DNA of 45,958 bases. It comes from Sphingobacteriales bacterium. GTDB taxonomy: Bacteria > Bacteroidota > Bacteroidia > Chitinophagales > Chitinophagaceae. Below are positions 1 to 7,274 of the stretch, in pieces. The notes beneath the pieces are model-generated. The model was not told the DNA's origin, made no database searches, and was given only the letters and a program-made list of their open reading frames with translations. The stretch's first letter is position 1, and every line of letters starts with the position of its first letter. Made by a program: the position numbers and the translations under genes. The stretch lies in contig JAAXIF010000036.1 in NCBI GenBank assembly GCA_012270485.1, positions 1-45,958 on the forward strand, written 5' to 3'.

Positions 1-54
1 GCTTTTTCCCGTTAACTCTAACCAAGAATGGACAACTTTTTGGGGGAGCCTACA
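1..54. mobile_element. Outer end of an IS3-like insertion sequence (partial)
   Basis: Read on the minus strand from 54 leftwards the sequence starts TGTAGGCTCCCCCAAAAAGT and continues TGTCC. This resembles the terminal inverted repeats of IS3-family elements, which begin with TG and carry a run of C followed by AAAAAGTTG. The neighbouring minus-strand gene loses its reading frame exactly here, and its stop codon (50-52) lies inside the presumed IS end. No transposase is visible because the window ends. The family assignment is from memory of IS3 ends and is an inference. Confidence 0.5.
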
Positions 55-877
55 TAATAATTGAGGATAATCTAATTTTTCTATTATCGGTTGTTACAAG
101 TTCAAAATCGGTAAATTTTATTTTCTTTTCAATTCCATAATTTGAAAAATAACTATCAATATAATTAAACTCAGTATGATGAATCAATTTAGGTACTAAC
201 GCCTGATAGGATGATAGTATAAATTTTTTCTCTATATCTGTAAGGAAGGGAGTTCGAGCATTATATAAATCTGTCTGACTAAAAGTTATAAGCAACTTTA
301 CTTTATTATAGGCGTATTGAATTGAGTCTTTATAGCGGGTATATAGTTTTTCAAATAATTGTCTTCTTGTGGGCAGCACAAATCTATTCATGCTATCGAG
401 GTATAAAGAGTCAGATTTATAGCTCATGCCTTGAAACACTTCTTTATTGATTAATGAATGGAACTTATTATACTCGATACCGGCATCGCCCTGCTCGATT
501 GCCAAATCTCTGAAATGGTATCTGATTACAGGATCATTCGTTTTGTTTGCCCTAAATCTGACTTTCGTAAGTCCGTTTGACAGCATAAATGGGAAATTCG
601 TATAGCCACCTGTCGGATTGGTAATATCTTCATCCAATAATATCCTTGCAAAAACAATACTATCTGAAAGTTGCCCCTTAAAAAAGAAGCTATCATTAAT
701 AACAATCGTTGTCAATCTTTTATCAGTGGCATAAATAGGAATATCCAGAGTGACTTTTTTCCCGTTTATGCCCGTAACTCGACCCTCAAGTTGGAATGGT
801 AAGGTATGAGTCTGCTGGCACTTGCTATAAGTCACATAAACGAAAACAAAAAAGAAAATAAATAACCATTTTTTCAT
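50..877 (-). pseudogene. TlpA/DUF4369-type exported protein, cut off at its C-terminus
   Basis: The 275-residue product starts with a signal peptide (MKKW, a hydrophobic stretch to about residue 18, then KCQQ; Cys20 might be a lipidation site). The long middle part, with many YxDS-like and charged segments, resembles the N-terminal region of Bacteroidota TlpA-like proteins. The last residues (FTDFELVTTDNRKIRLSSI) are typical of the start of an AhpC/TSA-thioredoxin domain, where a segment like LKGKxVLVDFWAxWC should follow. Instead a stop comes two residues later, at the likely IS boundary. The catalytic CxxC half is therefore missing, and the copy is probably non-functional as a redox protein. 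The N-terminal domain could still be made and exported. The start at 877 fits the signal peptide. Confidence 0.6.
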
Positions 878-1236
878 ATAAACAGTTTCTGTAAATATAT
901 TTAAAAAACTATATACAAAATGGTGTTTTTGTGATTGTCATTTTTGTTTTAAGCATGTAAGGTTAATTCGAGAGAGAGAAACTACAGGTTAGAGTTAAGC
1001 CAACATTAACAAATTTGATTAGCTTATACGCTTAATGCGAGGAAAGATTGTAAGATGATTTTAAATCTTCATAATAAAATGAGTTATTCTATTTTCCCGC
1101 AATAATTCCATGTGTAGGTAACTATTGTATCATATTGCATATATCGGGAAATATTAGTAACCACATTTTCTCTTCTGATTTTTCGAATCATATGTAAAGT
1201 CCCAACTAATATCAATGGATACAAAAAGCGGAATTA

Positions 1237-1253
1237 AGCCGATATAATCGGCT
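1237..1253. promoter_or_regulatory. Palindrome upstream of higBA, possible operator
   Basis: Perfect 7-bp arms AGCCGAT / ATCGGCT are separated by ATA, about 90 bp upstream of the toxin start. HigA-type antitoxins repress their own operons through palindromic operators, so this is a candidate. It lies farther upstream than usual, and no second copy was seen near the promoter. Confidence 0.25.
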
Positions 1254-1305
1254 ATATCATGGTGACAAAAGTATTTTTATAGAATGTGAATAAAAAAGTT
1301 CTCAT

Positions 1306-1339
1306 TTTGATAACTTTTGAAAAAATAAATATACCTTTG
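1306..1339 (+). promoter_or_regulatory. Possible Bacteroidota-type promoter of higBA
   Basis: TTTG at 1306-1309 and TACCTTTG at 1332-1339 match the -33/-7 consensus (TTTG, TAnnTTTG), but the 22-nt spacer is slightly long. The -7 box ends two bases before the annotated ATG at 1342, so a transcript from here would be leaderless or start inside the gene. Confidence 0.3.
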
Positions 1340-1341
1340 TT

Positions 1342-1674
1342 ATGAAAATTCATTTGATAAGACGAGAAACGGTTGATACTTATAAAAAGCAAAATGCACA
1401 AAGTCGAGTCTCTTTCGAGGAATGGCTGGTTAAATTGAAGTATGCTGATTGGGTGATACCCGAGGATATTCAGTCTACTTTTCCGAGTGCTGATCTATTA
1501 GGGAAGGGTAGTAATAGAATTGTCTTTGATATAAGCGGAAATAAGTATCGGCTGATTGCTAAGTATGCGTTTGGCGATGTACAAGTCCACTTATTTATTT
1601 GCTGGATAGGCACACATGCAGAATACGACAAGCTATGTAAAACGGGGGAACAATATCTTATTCATCATTATTAA
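1342..1674 (+). CDS. higB: HigB-family toxin, mRNA interferase (type II toxin-antitoxin)
   Basis: The 110-residue protein has the order typical of HigB_toxin-family proteins: MKIHLIRRETVDTYKKQNAQ at the N-terminus, FEEWLxKLKYADW in the middle, then SADLLGKGSNRIVFDISGNK, YRLIAKYAF and a C-terminal FICWIGTHAEYDKL. Family members are RelE-fold ribonucleases that cleave mRNA, usually at the ribosome, and are neutralised by a co-encoded XRE antitoxin. The antitoxin gene follows directly (start 1685, 10 nt after the toxin stop), giving the toxin-first order characteristic of hig loci. The length is normal and no frame damage is seen, so the pair looks intact. A promoter-like box ends immediately before the start codon. 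Confidence 0.85.
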   Translation: MKIHLIRRETVDTYKKQNAQSRVSFEEWLVKLKYADWVIPEDIQSTFPSADLLGKGSNRIVFDISGNKYRLIAKYAFGDVQVHLFICWIGTHAEYDKLCKTGEQYLIHHY

Positions 1675-1684
1675 AACTACTACC

Positions 1685-2116
1685 ATGGAAACATTAAAAT
1701 ATAAAGTGATCACCAGCATTGCTCAATACAAGAAGTATTGTAATACTTTGGAGGAATTGGTATTCTCCGGTGCTAAAGATAAAAACACCAAAGACGAAAT
1801 TGCACTCTTAACGCTTCTCATTGAAAAGTGGGATGCAGATCACCTTTCCACCACTGATTTGGATCCTATTCAATTGCTTCAGTCTTTTATGGATGAACAG
1901 GGGATGAAAGCGAAAGATCTGGTGGACCTGCTTGAGGTAAGCAAAGGATATGTTTCGGATATTCTTCATTACAAAAAAGGACTTTCAAAAGAGGTGATCA
2001 GAAAACTGGCAACACATTTTAAAGTATCTCAGGAGGCGTTTAATAGACCTTATGCATTGGTAGTTCCTGTGCGTGTGTTGAAAACCGGTAGTAAGAAAAG
2101 GGCACTAGCAGTCTAA
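1685..2116 (+). CDS. higA: HigA-family antitoxin, XRE helix-turn-helix
   Basis: Starting at the ATG at 1685 gives 143 residues (METLKYKVITSIAQ...). An in-frame ATG at 1616 would overlap the toxin gene and adds a poorly conserved extension, so I prefer 1685. Residues about 20-70 are a helical segment, and about 75-120 form a Cro/XRE-type HTH (LLQSFMDEQGMKAKDLVDLL, then SKGYVSDILHYKKGLSKEVIRKLA). The HTH lies in the C-terminal half, as in many HigA proteins of this kind. It should bind HigB and repress the operon. The Lys/Arg-rich tail (KTGSKKR) is unremarkable. Confidence 0.85.
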   Translation: METLKYKVITSIAQYKKYCNTLEELVFSGAKDKNTKDEIALLTLLIEKWDADHLSTTDLDPIQLLQSFMDEQGMKAKDLVDLLEVSKGYVSDILHYKKGLSKEVIRKLATHFKVSQEAFNRPYALVVPVRVLKTGSKKRALAV

Positions 2117-2557
2117 TCAGAATACACTTCGCCGCAGTTTCCGACTTGCAGTTGGAATGCTCCTTTTCATGGTGGTGGAACTTTTGGAAAGTTTCGGAAC
2201 TTCCCAAAAGTAAATGCGCACGGGTATCGTCGCTGCTTTTTTCTCCGCTATCAGTCCGTTATCAGTCCGTTACAAGTCCGTAACATGTCCGTTTACCATT
2301 TGGTATTCATTCGTATTTCATTTGATGTCTGTTTTGGTTCCCTTTAAGTATACAGAAGACCATATAAAGGGTTTAGAAAGTGTGTTATTGTCTCAGACCT
2401 GCAATCATCAGTACAGGATTAAAAAGAGACCCAGCGTAGGTAATGCCTAAACACGACTAAAACCCGAAAATCTGTCATAGGAGGGGTAGTACAACTTTTG
2501 GAAAGTTCCGAAACTTTCCAAAAGTTAATACGCATCAGCTGACATACCGCACATAAT
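2117..2557. other. Gene-free stretch filled by repeat copy A
   Basis: Between higA and the thioredoxin-like gene almost all of the sequence is repeat copy A. The 78-codon open frame at 2214-2450 is not preserved as a protein in the near-identical copy B, so I do not consider it coding. Confidence 0.6.
2172..2526. repeat. 345-bp direct repeat, copy A, with hairpin ends
   Basis: This block recurs at about 4432-4784 with only a handful of differences; an interior of about 150 bp is identical. It starts with a stem-loop at 2180-2211 and ends with a perfect stem-loop at 2493-2526 (15-bp arms AACTTTTGGAAAGTT / AACTTTCCAAAAGTT, loop CCGA). Both hairpins carry the same word, so the unit is bounded by related palindromes. 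Near its left end are four imperfect tandem copies of a word like AGTCCGTTA (about 2248-2292). No transposase or conserved reading frame is inside it. It could be a non-autonomous mobile element or a structured RNA. Confidence 0.75.
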
Positions 2558-3586
2558 TCAATTGTTATTTTCCAACCATTTCAAAACATTATCAAATGTG
2601 TTTTGTGAACTTATAATTTTTCCGGATTTATCAAGAATAAGATAAGTAGGGTAAATACGGATGCCGACATCTTTAGTTATCTTTTTAATATCAGTTTCTA
2701 AATAGTTGGCCCATTTATAATTGTTTTTATTCAAATAGTGATTCAACTCTTTCACACTATCATCGGTTGATATGCTAATCAGTTCTATTTTTTTCTCAGC
2801 AAGTAGTGGTTGTTTTTTAAATATCTCTTTATGATCACTTATACATGGTTTACAAGCTAGAAACCAAAAATCTAGTAGATAATATTTGTTATCAGTAAGT
2901 GTGGGAAGTTTTACTTTTTTATTGGATGGATCAATAAAGGTATATGCATTTAAATCTAAGGAAGTAATCGCTAAAATTTTATGTAATCTTTCATGCACTA
3001 ACGGATAGAGAAAAAACCAACTGAATTTATCACCTTGTCTATCAGTTAATGATTTGAACCTTAATAAATCTTTTTTTGAATTCTGATTTAAACCAATATA
3101 CATCTCTCCGGCTTGTAGTGAATAGGGGTTGTCTATATGCTTTTCATATAGTTTTAGTAATAGGTCTGATAATGTAGCGGTATCTTTTTTTTGGTATAGA
3201 GATGCATTGTTTTTATAAAAATTGAGATGTTCATAATAAATAGAAGAATTCAAAACAGTGTCAATTTTCAGTGCTAAGTCATCAACGTGTAGTTCAATCT
3301 TTATCGATCCTGCATCAAGCCAAGCAGCCTGTCTGTACATTTTACCGTTTGCGTGATAACGAATATTGTAAAGATCAATACTCGTCTTTTTAAAAGAAAA
3401 GTGGGCGGTATCCTGATACTTAATCGTATAGAACTCTTTTTGACTGATATCAAAGACATCAATCTTTTCGAATTTGTGCTTACCATCATTTTTCATAATC
3501 AAGTGTATACTTGTTTGTCCAAATGACGGCGCCCAGATAACGAAACAGATTGATAAGTAATATAATTTTTGTATCACTGTGTTCAT
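2558..3586 (-). CDS. TlpA-like thioredoxin-domain protein, exported
   Basis: The 342-residue protein has a signal peptide (residues 1-23, ending SFG-Q). A DUF4369-like N-terminal region of about 200 residues follows, then a C-terminal thioredoxin-like domain from about residue 220. The redox motif is CKPC at 245-248 (preceded by LLDFWFLA), and the cis-proline loop is visible as RIYPTYLILD. TlpA-family proteins are periplasmic or membrane-anchored disulfide reductases that keep substrate cysteines reduced. The substrate is unknown here. The gene stands alone between the two 345-bp repeats together with the DUF1016 fragment. FWFLACKPC replaces the more common FWASWCxPC. The start at 3586 fits the signal peptide. 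Confidence 0.75.
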   Translation of the reverse strand: MNTVIQKLYYLSICFVIWAPSFGQTSIHLIMKNDGKHKFEKIDVFDISQKEFYTIKYQDTAHFSFKKTSIDLYNIRYHANGKMYRQAAWLDAGSIKIELHVDDLALKIDTVLNSSIYYEHLNFYKNNASLYQKKDTATLSDLLLKLYEKHIDNPYSLQAGEMYIGLNQNSKKDLLRFKSLTDRQGDKFSWFFLYPLVHERLHKILAITSLDLNAYTFIDPSNKKVKLPTLTDNKYYLLDFWFLACKPCISDHKEIFKKQPLLAEKKIELISISTDDSVKELNHYLNKNNYKWANYLETDIKKITKDVGIRIYPTYLILDKSGKIISSQNTFDNVLKWLENNN

Positions 3587-3892
3587 ATGAGTAAATATAC
3601 CTAATATTTTATTATATAATGATTATTTATTATAAATATTATGATGTGTTGTGATAACAATTTTTGGTTCTGGTTTCTGTTTTGCTTTTTTTAGAGCATG
3701 CATATTTTGCTTTCAATTCGTGAAGCATGGGGAGCGATTACAAAAATTCAATGCTCATACAACCAAGTTTCAATCTCTTCAATACTCGGTAATTCTCTCG
3801 TCCAGCCATAAGTGATTGCTTTTTGAGCATAGAATAGTCTTTCTTCGATGGTATCCAGTTTATCCAATAAAGTACAGTTATGCCCCCAAGGT

Positions 3893-3919
3893 AATTGTGC
3901 AACGCTCCGTCGCACAATT
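3893..3919. repeat. Palindromic element in the DUF1016 gene, copy 1
   Basis: It has 12-bp arms around a 3-nt centre with one mismatch (AATTGTGCAACG, CTC, CGTCGCACAATT on the plus strand). It encodes IVRRSVAQL on the minus strand. An almost identical unit lies exactly 54 bp away at 3947-3973. Confidence 0.8.
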
Positions 3920-3946
3920 GTAGTGTATTGATTTTCATTTGATTGT

Positions 3947-3973
3947 AATTGTGCAACGGAGCGTTGCACAATT
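3947..3973. repeat. Palindromic element in the DUF1016 gene, copy 2
   Basis: It is a perfect palindrome with 12-bp arms AATTGTGCAACG and CGTTGCACAATT around GAG, encoding IVQRSVAQL. The 54-bp distance to copy 1 keeps the reading frame. Confidence 0.85.
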
Positions 3974-4260
3974 TGAAAGGTTGGATAAGCTTCAGCAAAA
4001 GCCCGCATGTATTTGACATTACGGGGTGATAATCCTTTCATATTTGGAAAAGCTGTTTTGAGGTCGGTAATAAAACGGTCAATAACTTTTGTGCCCCAGC
4101 CTTGTTGTTGTTGTTGTTGTAAAATGGTGTTACCAATTTCCCAGTAAACGTTGAGCAATTCTTGATTGATGGCAAGTGTGGCTTTTAACCTTGCCTGCCT
4201 GATTTTTTCTTTTAATGATTGCAGTATGTTGCGATAATTTGAATCTGGTTGAGAAGACAT

Positions 4261-4905
4261 AACTGCATTGAAATTTTGGTAGTGAGATGCTTGAAAGTTA
4301 CATCGAAACCCAAATGAATAGGGGTTATTTCTAAGACTATTTTTTTCTAGAAAATCAGCTATGTTTTCTATATGATGCGTGTGATAAAGTGTTGCCTTTC
4401 ACAGATCGTGAATTGTGCGGAAGGGGCTATGGGTGGTAAAACTTTTGGCAAGTTTCGGAACTTTCCAAAAGTAAATACGCACGGGTATCGTCGCTGCTTT
4501 TTTCTCCGTTATCAGTCCGTTATTAGTCCGTTACAAGTCCGTAACATGTCCGTTTGCCATTTGGTATTCATTCGTATTTCATTTGATGTCTGTTTTGGTT
4601 CCCTTTAAGTATACAGAAGACCATATAAAGGGTTTAGAAAGTGTGTTATTGTCTCAGACCTGCAATCATCAGTACAGGATTAAAAAGAGACCCAGCGTAG
4701 GTAATGCCTAAACACGACTAAAGCCCGAAAAATCTATATTAGGAGGGGTAGTACAACTTTTGGAAAGTTTCGGAACTTTTCAGAAGCTCGTTCTTCCGAA
4801 GAGTTTCTCACCATGGTGACTCTTCTGGAAAGAACTTTTCTAATACACCAACGGTTTTGCCCCTCTCCAATAATTCCCCATATTTATGGTTCCTAAAACT
4901 TCACC
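4261..4905. other. Gene-free stretch with repeat copy B and a second hairpin
   Basis: The stretch lies between the divergent DUF1016 fragment and the M13 peptidase gene. About 4432-4784 is repeat copy B. At 4794-4830 there is a further stem-loop (GAAGAGT at 4798-4804 pairs with ACTCTTC at 4819-4825; the centre CACCATGGTG is itself palindromic). I see no convincing coding frame. Confidence 0.6.
4432..4784. repeat. 345-bp direct repeat, copy B, with hairpin ends
   Basis: It is the second copy of the unit at 2172-2526, in the same orientation and 2.26 kb away. The left hairpin (4441-4472) has 14-bp arms with one mismatch. The right hairpin (4755-4785) has decayed on its distal arm (AACTTTTCAGAAGCT). 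The interior from TATTCATTCGTATTTC through the TAAACACGACTAAA stretch is identical to copy A. The two copies bracket the thioredoxin-like gene and the DUF1016 fragment and could mediate their deletion by recombination. Confidence 0.75.
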
Positions 4906-6927
4906 ATGAAACAACTTGCCACTTTACTAATAGGAGCGAGCTTGGCTTTTGCTTCTTGTAAAAACAACACTGATTCATCTGCTTATTTTGATACAGCCGG
5001 TATGGATACCAGCGTTCATCCCGGTGATAACTTCTTTATGTACGCCAATGGCACCTGGATCAAAAACAGCGTCATCCCCGATGATCAAAGTGGATGGGGG
5101 AGTTTTTATACCCTCTATGATGAGAACCTCAAAAAAATGAGAACCATCCTGGATGAGCTATCTGCTAAAACAGACCACAAATTCGGAAGTAATGAACAAA
5201 AAGTGGGCGACTTTTACGCGAGTGGTATGGATACTGCTGCCATTGAAAAAGCAGGATATGATCCACTCAAACCCATGTTGGCAAAAATTGATGCAGTAAA
5301 AGATTACAAAGAACTCATCAGTTTGTTGGCGACTAGTTACACAGAAGGAGATGGTGCGTTGATTGGTATTTATGTGGGCGCGGATGAGAGAAACAGTGCG
5401 AAGAATATTTTGAGTTTATATCAAACCGGATTAACCCTTCCTGAAAAAGATTACTATACCAAAACCGATGCGGCCACTGTGGAAAAACGTGAGAAACTGA
5501 TTGCGCATATCACAAATCTTTTTGTGCTCACAGGTGTCGATAAAACGATGGCTACTCAACAAGCAACTGCTGTACTGAAATTGGAAACTGCTATTGCGGC
5601 ATCACACTTGGCGCCGGTGGAATTGCGTGATCCGATCAGGAACTATCATAAAATGTCGGTGGTGGATTTGCAAAAAATATCTCCGAATATTAATTGGTCC
5701 AACTCATTGCAACAAATGGGTATTCAGACCGATAGTGTCAATGTAGCACAACCCGCTTATTATAAAACATTAAGTGCACTACTAGCTTCTCAGTCAATCG
5801 AAGTGTGGAAGAGCAAAGTGAAGTTCGATTATATCTCTTCCAATGCATCATTACTCAGTAAAGCGTTTGTAGATGAACGTTTTTCTTTCAATAAATTATT
5901 CTCCGGTGCTAAAACACAGGAAGACCGCTGGAAGAAAATGGTAAGCAGAACAGATGATGGATTGAAAGATCTGCTCGGGCAAATCTTTGTTCAAAAATAT
6001 TTTCCTGCAGAAGCTAAAAAGAGAATGGATGAGTTGGTGAATAATTTACAGATCGCATTTGATAAACGTATTGCTCAGTTAGATTGGATGAGTGATACTA
6101 CTAAGCAAAAAGCAAAAGAAAAATTGACTGCCATCATGAAAAAGATCGGCTATCCGGATCAATGGAAGTCGTATGATGATGTTACCATCACCCGAACCGA
6201 TTTTTATGGCAACATGCGTAGCATCGCCAAACATGATTACAAAGAAAGCATTGCTAAAATTGGTAAGCCGGTTGATAAAACCGAATGGCAAATGACAGCA
6301 CCAACAGTCAATGCATATTACAATCCAACTTTTAATGAGATCGTATTCCCGGCAGGCATTCTACAGTTCCCATTCTTTGAACTGAAAGCAGATGATGCGA
6401 TCAACTATGGAGCCATTGGAATGGTGATTGGTCATGAAATGACCCATGGTTTTGATGATCAGGGTAGACAATATGATGCGGTGGGAAATCTTACCGACTG
6501 GTGGACCAAAACCGATGCTGAAAAATTCACAGCCAAAGCAAAAGGGGTAGTTGAGCAGTACAATGCTTATACGGTTCTGGATAGTTTGCATGTGAATGGG
6601 GCGCTTACACTAGGAGAGAACCTAGCAGATATTGGTGGATTGGCCATTGCTTATGATGCCTTCAAATTAACCCAACAAGGAAAGGGTACTGAAAAGATTG
6701 ACGGCTTTACACCTGATCAACGTTTTTTTCTGGGTTATGCTCAAGTATGGCGTTTGGTTGACAGACCGGAGAGCATGCGTACCCGAATTACAACCGATCC
6801 GCACAGCCCCGAAGAATTCAGGGTAAACGGACCATTGGCCAATTTTGAGCCGTTCTATCAGGCTTTTGGGGTTACCGAGAAGCATAAACTTTACCGCCCG
6901 GCAGATCAACGTGCTCGAATTTGGTAG
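4906..6927 (+). CDS. M13-family zinc metallopeptidase, lipoprotein
   Basis: This is a neprilysin/PepO-type peptidase of 673 residues, a normal length for the family. The N-terminus is a lipoprotein signal with Cys18 (LAFASC), so the protein is probably anchored to the envelope and cleaves peptides there. The substrate-binding motif NAYY is at 469-472, the zinc motif HEMTH at 510-514, and the third zinc ligand E571 with D575 in GENLADIGGL. The C-terminus keeps the family signature (RVNGPLANFEPFYQAFG). All catalytic residues are present. The gene stands alone: a repeat lies upstream, and a word array separates it from rpoB. The start at 4906 is set by the signal peptide. Confidence 0.92.
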   Translation: MKQLATLLIGASLAFASCKNNTDSSAYFDTAGMDTSVHPGDNFFMYANGTWIKNSVIPDDQSGWGSFYTLYDENLKKMRTILDELSAKTDHKFGSNEQKVGDFYASGMDTAAIEKAGYDPLKPMLAKIDAVKDYKELISLLATSYTEGDGALIGIYVGADERNSAKNILSLYQTGLTLPEKDYYTKTDAATVEKREKLIAHITNLFVLTGVDKTMATQQATAVLKLETAIAASHLAPVELRDPIRNYHKMSVVDLQKISPNINWSNSLQQMGIQTDSVNVAQPAYYKTLSALLASQSIEVWKSKVKFDYISSNASLLSKAFVDERFSFNKLFSGAKTQEDRWKKMVSRTDDGLKDLLGQIFVQKYFPAEAKKRMDELVNNLQIAFDKRIAQLDWMSDTTKQKAKEKLTAIMKKIGYPDQWKSYDDVTITRTDFYGNMRSIAKHDYKESIAKIGKPVDKTEWQMTAPTVNAYYNPTFNEIVFPAGILQFPFFELKADDAINYGAIGMVIGHEMTHGFDDQGRQYDAVGNLTDWWTKTDAEKFTAKAKGVVEQYNAYTVLDSLHVNGALTLGENLADIGGLAIAYDAFKLTQQGKGTEKIDGFTPDQRFFLGYAQVWRLVDRPESMRTRITTDPHSPEEFRVNGPLANFEPFYQAFGVTEKHKLYRPADQRARIW

Positions 6928-6932
6928 AGTTT

Positions 6933-7094
6933 GGGTACTAGGTACTGGGTGCTAGGTGATTGGTTATATAAGTTATATTTTGGAGTCTTTATAATGATGC
7001 ATTTATAAGATATTGATAATCAGTCAGGATAAAGCATAGTCTCCAAATATGGGCTAAAATAACCTAGTACCCAGTACCTTGCACCTAGCACCCC
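6933..7094. repeat. Word array GGTACTAGG / CCTAGTACC, inverted halves
   Basis: The left half (6933-6960) is built from GGTACTAGG, GGTACTGGG and GTGCTAGG. The right half (7061-7094) has the complementary words CCTAGTACC, CCAGTACC, CACCTAGCACC in shuffled order. The halves can pair into an imperfect hairpin with a loop of about 100 nt. The same words recur at 18935-18975. Confidence 0.7.
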
Positions 7095-7104
7095 TAAATT
7101 TGTT

Positions 7105-7135
7105 TTTGCGATTGCCTTCCGGTTTCCTACCTTTG
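7105..7135 (+). promoter_or_regulatory. Promoter of rpoBC
   Basis: TTTG at 7105-7108, a 19-nt spacer and TACCTTTG at 7128-7135 match the Bacteroidota housekeeping sigma consensus (TTTG-N19-TAnnTTTG) exactly. Transcription would start near 7142, leaving a leader of about 130 nt. Confidence 0.6.
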
Positions 7136-7274
7136 CCATCCTTATTTTTGGGCCAATTAGCGGGTGGACATTTTTATCATTGACGTTTGAATGATGAATG
7201 AGCCGATTGTACGTTAAGAGAATCTCACCATTCTCCCCAAATTTTTATCGTATCAAAACCGGTTTTACATACAT

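Larger units (their letters stand above)
878..1341. other. Gene-free stretch upstream of higBA
   Basis: This 464-bp AT-rich stretch lies between the divergently transcribed truncated gene and higB. I see no coding potential. It contains a 17-bp interrupted palindrome at 1237-1253 (arms AGCCGAT and ATCGGCT, spacer ATA) that could be an operator, and a -7-like box at 1332-1339. A 12-mer at 988-999 (GGTTAGAGTTAA) is the inverse of a 12-mer at 12-23 in the IS end. Confidence 0.5.
3748..4260 (-). pseudogene. DUF1016 / YhcG-type protein, N-terminal part only
   Basis: The 170 residues match the N-terminal helical domain of DUF1016 (YhcG-type) proteins: NYRNILQSLKEKIRQARLKA, ELLNVYWEIGNTI, GWGTKVIDRFITDLKTAFPN, GLSPRNVKYMRAFAEAYP, AQLPWGHN, EERLFYAQKAITYGWTRE. 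Full-length relatives are about 330-370 residues and carry a C-terminal PD-(D/E)xK nuclease-like domain. Here translation stops after IETWLYEH, where relatives continue with LYERQGKA-like sequence, so the nuclease domain is absent. A poly-Gln run (residues about 50-56) and a duplicated nine-residue segment (IVQRSVAQL ... IVRRSVAQL, 18 codons apart) come from repetitive DNA. The fragment is probably non-functional. It lies between the two hairpin-ended repeats. Confidence 0.7.
6928..7274. other. Spacer between the M13 peptidase gene and rpoB
   Basis: The spacer contains a word array (6933-6960 and, inverted, 7061-7094), a strong promoter candidate (7105-7135) and then an untranslated leader of about 130 nt before rpoB. 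The ribosomal protein genes that usually precede rpoB are not here, and no structured leader was recognised. Confidence 0.6.

Noticed and set aside
12..999. 12-bp inverted pair GGTTAGAGTTAA (12-23 and 988-999) as transposon ends
   Set aside because: The left copy lies inside the IS end rather than at its tip, and the right copy has no flanking similarity; a chance match or weak relic is more likely.
2214..2450. 78-codon open frame in repeat copy A
   Set aside because: The near-identical copy B does not keep this frame; its own 78-codon frame (4372-4608) is in a different register, so neither looks coding.
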